A DNA stretch of 64,000 nt from contig JAFXAW010000017.1 in assembly GCA_017522015.1 (NCBI GenBank), positions 1-64,000 on the forward strand. Reading direction: 5' to 3'. The translations under genes were made by a program, and so were the position numbers. The notes beneath the pieces are model-generated. The model was not told the origin of the DNA and did not search any database. It saw only the letters and a program-made list of their open reading frames with translations. Source of the stretch: Oscillospiraceae bacterium (lineage in GTDB: Bacteria; Bacillota; Clostridia; Oscillospirales; Oscillospiraceae). The first letter of the stretch is position 1. Every line of letters begins with the position of its first letter. Below, piece by piece: positions 58,085-64,000 of the stretch.

Positions 58085-58509
58085 GGCGTGACCTCCGCAT
58101 AGGAAGCGTGCACATAGGTGTCGATCACGGCGCTGCCATAGCGCACGCTGACCGGACAGGCCTCCCCAAGACGCAGGCCGGAAACGGAGATTTGCAGCGG
58201 GCTGTCCAGCTCATGCCCCAGCGCGCGCAGCCCCGCAGCGGTGTCGGCGGTCACGGCATCGCTCGGGTCGCGGAAGGTGATAATGCCCGCGCTTTCCTGA
58301 TATTCCACTGTCACGCCCGCAGACAGCAGCACCTCGGCCGCTGCGGAAGCAACGAGCCAGTCCTGCATATCCCGCGCCGCCTTTTGGTTCACCCGATGCG
58401 CCGTGACAAGATTGATGCACACCGGCACGGCGACGAGGCCGAGAATCGTGATGGCCGCCACGACCTCAATGAGGGAAAAGCCCTGTCTCCCCTTTTTGAC
58501 GCTTCTCAT
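58081..58509 (-). CDS. Type IV prepilin-like (PilV/GspI-like) minor pilin
   Basis: This 142-residue prepilin has a leader MRSVKKGRQG, cleavage before F, then FSLIEVVAAITILGLVAVPV with glutamate at +5. The C-terminal domain is beta-rich and small. AGGAGG precedes ATG 58509. It overlaps the genes on both sides by four bases, so the three proteins are made in coupled amounts. Upstream in-frame codons belong to the end of the PilO-like gene. Confidence 0.88.
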   Translation of the reverse strand: MRSVKKGRQGFSLIEVVAAITILGLVAVPVCINLVTAHRVNQKAARDMQDWLVASAAAEVLLSAGVTVEYQESAGIITFRDPSDAVTADTAAGLRALGHELDSPLQISVSGLRLGEACPVSVRYGSAVIDTYVHASYAEVTP

Positions 58510-59168
58510 GAGGCCGCCTCCTGCCCGGAGATGTTCCCCGCGTCCGTATCCTGCACAAAGATGTTCTCCTTGCCCGTATCGGGCGCGGAGATCTCCGGCG
58601 CCCTGTACTCCAGCAGCTCCGACTGCATCAGATAGCACAAAAGCGTCAGGCTGCCGGAAACGATGTTTTTCTCCGCGTTATACTGCATTGTGCAATAGCG
58701 GATCGAAGTCACGCGGGAGTCCGAGGCCAGATATTGAATCATGTCCTTGAATCCCTGATAATCCGTCTCGTAATTGACCGTCAGGGTCAGGCCGCACAGC
58801 GCCGAGCCGTCGCTGAACGAGCGCAGCGGCGTCACCTCGCCGAAAGAGAAGTCGATCTCCGTTCCGAAAAGCTGTTCCAGATAGAGCACATACAGAATCT
58901 GATCCTCTTCCCGGAGCTCTGTGGGGAAATGCGCATAGAGCGCCCGGCGGCTCTCTTCAATCTGCGCTTCGGCCTGCGGAAGCTTTTCCCGTACACCGGC
59001 ATAGCGCCGGTTTTCCTCGATTGTGCGCTCCTGCGCGGCGATGAGCGCCCCGGTCTTCTGCACGCCCTGTTCATATTTCGTCTTTTCCGCGCTGTACACG
59101 CCAAGCCGGAGCACGGCAGCGGCAATCAGCAGCAGCGCTGCCAGCATAACTTTCCAGTATTTTCTCAT
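58506..59168 (-). CDS. PilO-like pilus assembly protein
   Basis: The 220-residue protein has one N-terminal membrane helix (about 7-25), a coiled-coil stretch (YEQGVQKTGALIAAQERTIE to about residue 75) and a ferredoxin-like domain: the bitopic layout of PilO. It would pair with the PilN part of the upstream fusion on the outer side of the membrane. The C-terminal 30 residues (PEISAPDTGKENIFVQD) are acidic and low-complexity. Called on order, size and architecture; sequence similarity in PilO is low. Confidence 0.7.
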   Translation of the reverse strand: MRKYWKVMLAALLLIAAAVLRLGVYSAEKTKYEQGVQKTGALIAAQERTIEENRRYAGVREKLPQAEAQIEESRRALYAHFPTELREEDQILYVLYLEQLFGTEIDFSFGEVTPLRSFSDGSALCGLTLTVNYETDYQGFKDMIQYLASDSRVTSIRYCTMQYNAEKNIVSGSLTLLCYLMQSELLEYRAPEISAPDTGKENIFVQDTDAGNISGQEAAS

Positions 59169-61811
59169 TCCGCCGCCTCCAGCTTCTCCACCGTCGTGGT
59201 CCGATCGAGGTTTCGGCGCGTCAGCTCGGCGTCCATAAGGCTCTGCTTATAGCCGAGCGCTGCGGCAAAGAAGATGCGCGTGTCGGGATGCGTCTCCTGC
59301 GGCGCCGGGTTCTGCGTGCCCGTGCCGCCATGATTGCCGCCCGTCACAAGCTGCTGCAAAAGGTCGCGGATCGTGCTGTCCGTCGGAGCCTGTCCGCCGG
59401 ATTCAATCATATCCTCCAGCCATTCCTTGAATTCCTCGTCGGGATCCTTTCCGGATTCGACTTCCTCCCGCAGCTTCTCCCGGATTGCCTCCAACGCGGC
59501 TTTCCGAACGCCGTCGAAGAGCAGGTTCGCAAGCTCCCCGTCCACCGTTTCTTTCATCTCGCCGGAAATGAGGTCAGAAAGCAGACTGTCCTTTTCGAAA
59601 ACGGGCGCAAAACTCCCGTCGGCAAGCTCCATTTCTTCGGCAAGACAGTATCTGTACCGTGCAGCGAGGGAATCATGGCTTTGGATGAACGTTTCCACCG
59701 CGTCCAGCCGCCTTTCGGAGAGCATTCTGACGGGCGCACCGTCCTCGTCAAAGACGATTTCTCCGTTCTCATCGCGCTGGGGCTCCGTCGTCAGAAGCCG
59801 GACAAAATTCGGAAGGGCTGCCCGCGCTTCTTCCGGGTCGCTGCCCGTGACCGCATTAAATAACAGCTTATTTTCAATCAGGTCAGTATAAATGTCCATC
59901 GGCAGGCTCGCATCGCCGTCCATCCACTTGCAATCCTCCAGCAGCTGACGGAAACGGTACAGGGCAATCTCGTCCTCCTGCAGCACAGCCGTCAAAGCGG
60001 CCTGCCGCTGCGCAGGCAATGCGTCCGTGAGGGCTTCTTCGATTCCGGGAATTTCCGGCATCACGGTGTAGAAGTCCTCGATTTCGCATCGGTCATCGGC
60101 CGGCAGACTGCCAAAAATCTCCAGAATTTCCGCCTCCGTCATGGTGCCGCTGTCCAGCGCCGCCTGCACCAGCTCTTCATGGCTCACCCCGCCGTCCTCT
60201 TTCTGCGCCTGCAGATAGAGCTTGAGCAGCGCATCCCCTTCGGCGCTGCCCTTTTCGGGCGGCGCCTCGTATCCGGCATCGGCCTGCTGCTTTGCCGCCA
60301 GAGAGGGCAGCATGGAGGGCCCAGTCGCCTCCGAGGGGCCGACGGACAGATCGGAGACCGCAATCAGCTCGGCATATTCCAGATTTCGCAGCGCCGCGAT
60401 GAGATAGGCGGCGTCCTCCTTGCTCCCGCAGGCGAACTGCACGCCCATACCCTCCTCCGCAATGCCGAGCGTGACAACGCTGCTGTCAAGCGGCATGACC
60501 CGCTCCAGCTCATCGAGCATCTGCACAAGGTTGTCGTTATAGGTGTGGACAGCGGCAAGGAGGTTTTCCCGGTCCCGCACATAGGCATCGTACAGCTCGG
60601 AATAATTCCGATACGCCTGTGCATTCCCCTGACTCTCCGCCGCCTGCAGCATCATTGCACGCTGCTGCGTCTCCAGCGCCCGGAGCTCACCGTCATAAAC
60701 GCTTTTGGCGCCGGAAACGGAGACCATCGCTGCCGCCAGCAGCGCAGCGGCGGCGAGCAGGAGCAGATATTGCCACAGCTGCGAGACAAGCCGGCGGCCT
60801 CTGGCCGATAAGCGGTCAAGCTCCGGATTGCCGAAATCGATGCGCATTTTGGCCGCACCGAGGCACATACACCACCGCGAATCGACCGGGCTGCGCCAGC
60901 ATTGCATATCCGCAGAGAAAGTCTCGGACAGACGGGCAAGATAATCCCCGTCGCCCGCAACGGAACCGCAGACCATATAGGAAAACGCGCTGCTGCGATT
61001 GTCGTCCAGACTGCGGAAATATTCCTGCACCATCTGCGCCTCGCGCAGCTCATCCCCGTCGCTCCCGCGCAGAAGCACACGCTGCAGCGCAACCTGTCCG
61101 CCCTGCACGAAGGTCATCACAAGATGCTCCTCCTCGCCGGAGATATAAACTTCCGTATCCGTGGTGAGAGAGGCACGGGCGTGCACATTCTCCGCAAGGT
61201 GCGCGCCGGCCCGGACGGGCTTGCGCGCGGAATGCGCGCTTTTTCGGTTCTGCGCGGCGTCGGCATAGCTGCCTCCCACGGCGGCAGCCACGCTGCACGC
61301 GCAGAAATCTATGCCGGCTACGGACAGCGAACAGGCGTTGGCCAGCGTATAGTAGGGCGCAATGAGAGAATTCGGCACCGCCCACATCTGCACGGCGAGC
61401 TGCGCCACGCCCTGCGCGAGCGTCCTCTCACCGATCAGCGTCCAGACAAGATGGTAATCCGGCGACTTGACCGGAAAATAGATGTCCATATTCGCGCGGA
61501 GCATCTTTTCCAGCGCACGCTCGTTCATCGGTGGCACCAGCGCCGTTTCCGAAACGATCCGCGTGGTCTGAACCGTGAAAACCACCTTGCGTATTCTCCT
61601 GTAATCCGGGTCTGCCAGCACAGCCGACAGCAGCTCCCGCAGCGGCTCCGGCTTGAGGATGCAGCCGTCCTCCACCGCGCCGGAGGCGTCGGAATGGTCT
61701 TGCGGGACTGGAGCTGCGGCCTGGCCGCACCCAATGTCGTCTGCGCAAGACGGATATTGTCACGGTCAATCTGCACGACAAGCGCACGGCCGGACAGCTT
61801 CTGTTTGCTCA
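59165..61811 (-). CDS. PilM-PilN fusion protein with a frameshift near its N-terminus
   Basis: Translation begins at ATG 61811 (MSKQKLSGRALVVQIDRDN) and matches the start of PilM. In this frame it fails after KTIPTP; the correct continuation GAVEDGCILKPEPL lies in another frame from about 61680. One missing G in the CCTCCGGCGCGG stretch explains it. Restored, the protein is about 880 residues: an actin-like PilM domain (to ~330 in the full protein), a membrane helix (LWQYLLLLAAAALLAAAMVS), a PilN-like coiled-coil and fold, and a very long acidic C-terminal extension of ~380 residues with no family I recognise. It overlaps the PilO-like gene by four bases. Confidence 0.8.
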
Positions 61812-61907
61812 TAGACTTGCTCCTTACCGAGGGTTTGCATTCCTTTGCCGGCCTCGGGCCGGGCAAAAGAATGCGTTATATTCGGATGATTCCGCCGTCG
61901 CCGACGG

Positions 61908-62660
61908 TCAGATGAAAAGGGAGAGATATGCCGGGATGATGCGCGCCCCGAAGAGCGCCGAAATCCAGATGCCCGCGGCGAGATAGGGGCCGAAAGCGAG
62001 CTTCCTGCCCGCGCCGAAGCGCATACGGATCAGGTGGATGATGCAGCCGAGCAGGCTGCCCACGAGGGTGGCCAGCAATATATGCGGCCAGCCGAGCAGC
62101 AATCCGGCCGCCGCCATCAGCTTCACATCGCCGAGACCCAGCCCCCGCCCTCCGGTCACAAGCCAGAGCAGCAGGAAAACGAGGCTGACGCTGCACATAC
62201 CGATGAGGTAGACTTTCCAGTTTTGAAGATCCGTAAAGAGCCGGATCAGCCCCAGCACGAAGATTGCAATATTCAGCCCCTCCGGGATTTCAAAAGTTTT
62301 CCAGTCAATAAAGGCCAGCACCAGAAGGACGGAAAACAGCACACAGTACAGCCCCGTGCGCAGCAAATCGCCGCGCAGGAGCAACGCCGTTACCAGCCAT
62401 GCTGCGCCGTTGAGCCCCTCAACAAACGGATACTGCGCGGACAAAGGCGCTTTACAGGCGCGGCATTTTCCGCGCTGCAGCAGGAAGCTCAGAATCGGGA
62501 TCAGCTCATACCATTTCAGCCGATGCCCACAGCGCATACAGTGCGACGGCGTGCTCACAAATTCCTCGCCCCGGGGCACACGGAAAATCAGCACATTGAG
62601 AAAGCTGCCCACGCATAGCCCCAGAAGCGTCAGCAGGATATACGGAAAGACCCGGAACAT
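61908..62660 (-). CDS. pilD: Prepilin peptidase / N-methyltransferase
   Basis: The 250-residue membrane aspartyl peptidase cleaves and N-methylates type IV prepilins. The N-terminal cytoplasmic loop has two cysteine pairs (CMRCGHRLKW, CRACKAPL). The catalytic aspartates are in AFIDWKTFEIP near residue 120 and GLGLGDVKLMAA near 176. About seven membrane helices. Its substrates here would be the pilins at 62743, 58081 and 56514. Confidence 0.95.
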   Translation of the reverse strand: MFRVFPYILLTLLGLCVGSFLNVLIFRVPRGEEFVSTPSHCMRCGHRLKWYELIPILSFLLQRGKCRACKAPLSAQYPFVEGLNGAAWLVTALLLRGDLLRTGLYCVLFSVLLVLAFIDWKTFEIPEGLNIAIFVLGLIRLFTDLQNWKVYLIGMCSVSLVFLLLWLVTGGRGLGLGDVKLMAAAGLLLGWPHILLATLVGSLLGCIIHLIRMRFGAGRKLAFGPYLAAGIWISALFGARIIPAYLSLFI

Positions 62661-62687
62661 TGTGTCTGTCCTTTCTGAATGAAAATA

Positions 62688-62724
62688 CCCCTTCCTCCGG
62701 CTTTCGCTGCGCCGGAGGAAGGGG
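62688..62724 (-). terminator. Hairpin between pilA and pilD
   Basis: CCCCTTCCTCCGG (62688-62700) pairs with CCGGAGGAAGGGG (62712-62724); on the minus strand TATTTTC follows. Partial termination here would keep the major pilin more abundant than the assembly proteins. Confidence 0.6.
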
Positions 62725-62742
62725 TGGATTTATGCCTGCAGA

Positions 62743-63102
62743 TTACTTGGCAAGCGTCCACGCGCCATCTTCCATGGTCGCGGTCGTCCAGTCGGCAGTG
62801 AATTCAATATCATCACCAACGAGCTGTTCAAACAGCGGATCTGTAACCGCTGCACCGTTGACCGTGACCGAATATGGATCTCTGGTCACCACGATCTTTT
62901 CAACCGTCTCTCCGTTTCCGGCCGCGACGGCAGCCGCCGCGGTGGCAATAGAGGCGAGCGTCTGATAATCGGCGGCCTCATTCGCCTTTCTGATGTAGCC
63001 GGTGTAGGTCGGGATTGCCACGGCGGCAAGAATTGCAAGAATAACGATCACCACGATCAGCTCAACGAGCGTAAAACCTGCGCGCCTGCTTCTCTTCTTC
63101 AT
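62743..63102 (-). CDS. Major type IV pilin-like protein
   Basis: The 119-residue prepilin has leader MKKRSRRAG, then FTLVELIVVIVILAILAAVA with glutamate at +5 and the typical P at the end of the helix, followed by a small globular domain (YTGYIRKANEAADYQTLASI). Among the prepilins here it is the one most like PilA/ComGC/GspG major subunits. Its gene lies between pilC and pilD and is followed by a hairpin, fitting high expression. Confidence 0.9.
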   Translation of the reverse strand: MKKRSRRAGFTLVELIVVIVILAILAAVAIPTYTGYIRKANEAADYQTLASIATAAAAVAAGNGETVEKIVVTRDPYSVTVNGAAVTDPLFEQLVGDDIEFTADWTTATMEDGAWTLAK

Positions 63103-63201
63103 TGGACGTGTACCTTTCCTCTCTCTTGTTCTTTTCTTTTTTTATCTGCATTTCCGCAGCAACGGTATCATCCCGCAGGCGCGGAAACGGACAAACACAT
63201 T

Positions 63202-64000
63202 TTATTGCAGATACTGGTCGTAGGCCTTTGTCATGCTCAGCATGGGCAGGAAGATGGAAAACACAATCAGCACAACGAAAACGGTCATAATCAGGATCGT
63301 GATCGGTTCCATCAGCGCCATCAGCCGCTTGGTCGCCGCCTCGACCTCTTCGTCGTAGAAATCCGCCGCCTTGGCGAGCATCCCCACCAGATCGCCGCTC
63401 TCTTCCCCGACACCGACGAGGTTGACCACCATCGCCGGAAAGCGGCGCACTTCGCGCAGACTTGTCGCAAGCGGCCAGCCCTGCGTAATCATGCCACGCA
63501 TTGCATGCACAGCCTCCCGGAACAGGATGTTGTTCATGCTGCCCGCGGTCAGCTCCAGCGCCTGCGGAAGCGTGAGTCCCGAGCCGAGCAGCAGGGACAG
63601 CGTCCGGCAGAAAACCGCCGAGGCGCTGCGCACCGTCAGCCTGCCAAGCACGGGCAGCCTGCACGCAAGCCAGCCATAGAAGCGACTGCCCTTATCCGTC
63701 CTGCCAAGCAGCACGCCGAAAACGATCAGCCCAAGCAGCACAATCACGACCAGCCACCACCACTGCATGAACCAGCCGCTGAAATTCACAACGCCCTGCG
63801 TCAGCTTCGGCAGCTGCGTGCCCATCTCGGCAAAGGACTTCGTGAACGCGGGGATAATCTTCGTCATCATCACGATGAGCACAACGATCATCACAAAAAG
63901 CAGGATGCAGGGATAAATCATCACGCGGCCGACCGCGGAGCGGCTCTTTTTGACCTTCTCGTAGTACAGCTCCATCTGGCGGAAGGATTCCTCCAGATTG
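63202..64000 (-). CDS. pilC: PilC/GspF inner-membrane platform protein (5' end beyond the window)
   Basis: At least 265 codons are visible; the frame is still open at base 64000 (NLEESFRQMELYYEK). The repeated T2SSF domain is recognisable: GSGLTLPQALELTAGSMNN, GWPLATSLREVRRFP, VGVGEESGDLVGMLAKAADF and the final YDQYLQ, with three membrane helices. It anchors the extension ATPase and helps polymerise pilins. pilB/pilT are probably just beyond the right edge. Confidence 0.93.
   Translation of the reverse strand, partial: NLEESFRQMELYYEKVKKSRSAVGRVMIYPCILLFVMIVVLIVMMTKIIPAFTKSFAEMGTQLPKLTQGVVNFSGWFMQWWWLVVIVLLGLIVFGVLLGRTDKGSRFYGWLACRLPVLGRLTVRSASAVFCRTLSLLLGSGLTLPQALELTAGSMNNILFREAVHAMRGMITQGWPLATSLREVRRFPAMVVNLVGVGEESGDLVGMLAKAADFYDEEVEAATKRLMALMEPITILIMTVFVVLIVFSIFLPMLSMTKAYDQYLQ

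Overview
The window looks like a chromosomal segment of an anaerobic Bacillota, most likely class Clostridia in the Oscillospirales/Ruminococcaceae range. This rests on gene content and style (rubrerythrin, rubredoxin, GTP-type PEP carboxykinase, a glycyl radical enzyme with its activase, a CoA-disulfide reductase-rhodanese fusion, ylxM-ffh-rpsP-khpA-rimM-trmD order, type IV pili, strong AGGAGG ribosome binding sites, GC-rich coding DNA). I ran no search, so this is inference.

Layout. 1-4.7 kb: end of a rubrerythrin gene, a small two-gene cassette followed by a second rubrerythrin tail, gpsA, rubredoxin, a 74-residue leader-like protein and a MATE exporter. 4.8-8.8 kb: amidohydrolase, S-adenosylhomocysteine hydrolase and MgtE, probably one transcript. 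8.8-12 kb: a serine hydrolase, and PEP carboxykinase on the opposite strand. 12.1-17.3 kb: a minus-strand translation/SRP operon (ylxM, ffh, rpsP, khpA, rimM, trmD fused to an acetyltransferase, rsmA). 17.3-22.4 kb: cysK, an iron-sulfur flavoprotein, TraX, a zinc-ribbon membrane protein and murI. 22.5-25.4 kb: a csoR-copA copper unit with an exact operator and a CopZ-like domain fused to CopA.

25.5-28.3 kb is an AT-richer accessory island. It starts at a tRNA-Ala gene and has two arrays of short unrelated hairpins joined by a conserved spacer (GATGATATAC or its complement). Between them lie a four-helix-bundle (23S IVS/Avd-like) gene overlapping a lipoprotein gene, a small membrane protein and a methyltransferase. 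28.4-33.6 kb: a QueG-like iron-sulfur protein, a sortase-B-like remnant, CoA-disulfide reductase and a PadR-HAAS-DUF4097 stress operon.

33.8-46.7 kb carries the most notable system: a ten-gene minus-strand operon around a Mop-type molybdenum aldehyde oxidoreductase. The other genes encode a MobA/MocA-like nucleotidyltransferase, a phosphatase-HD fusion, a frameshifted radical SAM protein, a multi-cluster FAD/CCG oxidoreductase, a zinc-ribbon redox protein, a C_GCAxxG_C_C protein, a methyltransferase, an AMP-forming CoA-ligase-like protein and XdhC. An iron alcohol dehydrogenase lies just downstream. It matches, from memory, the Desulfovibrio DVU_1551-1559 / TrsM-TrsS families, whose joint chemistry I believe is not established.

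46.8-56.4 kb: an uncharacterised glycyl radical enzyme, its activase and a UroD-like methyltransferase, divergent from two tandem carboxylesterases, followed by a GH51 arabinofuranosidase. 56.5-64 kb: a type IV pilus operon (pilC, pilA, pilD, a PilM-PilN fusion with a frameshift, PilO-like, two minor pilins, and a pseudopilin fused to a CHAP peptidoglycan hydrolase) that runs off the right edge.
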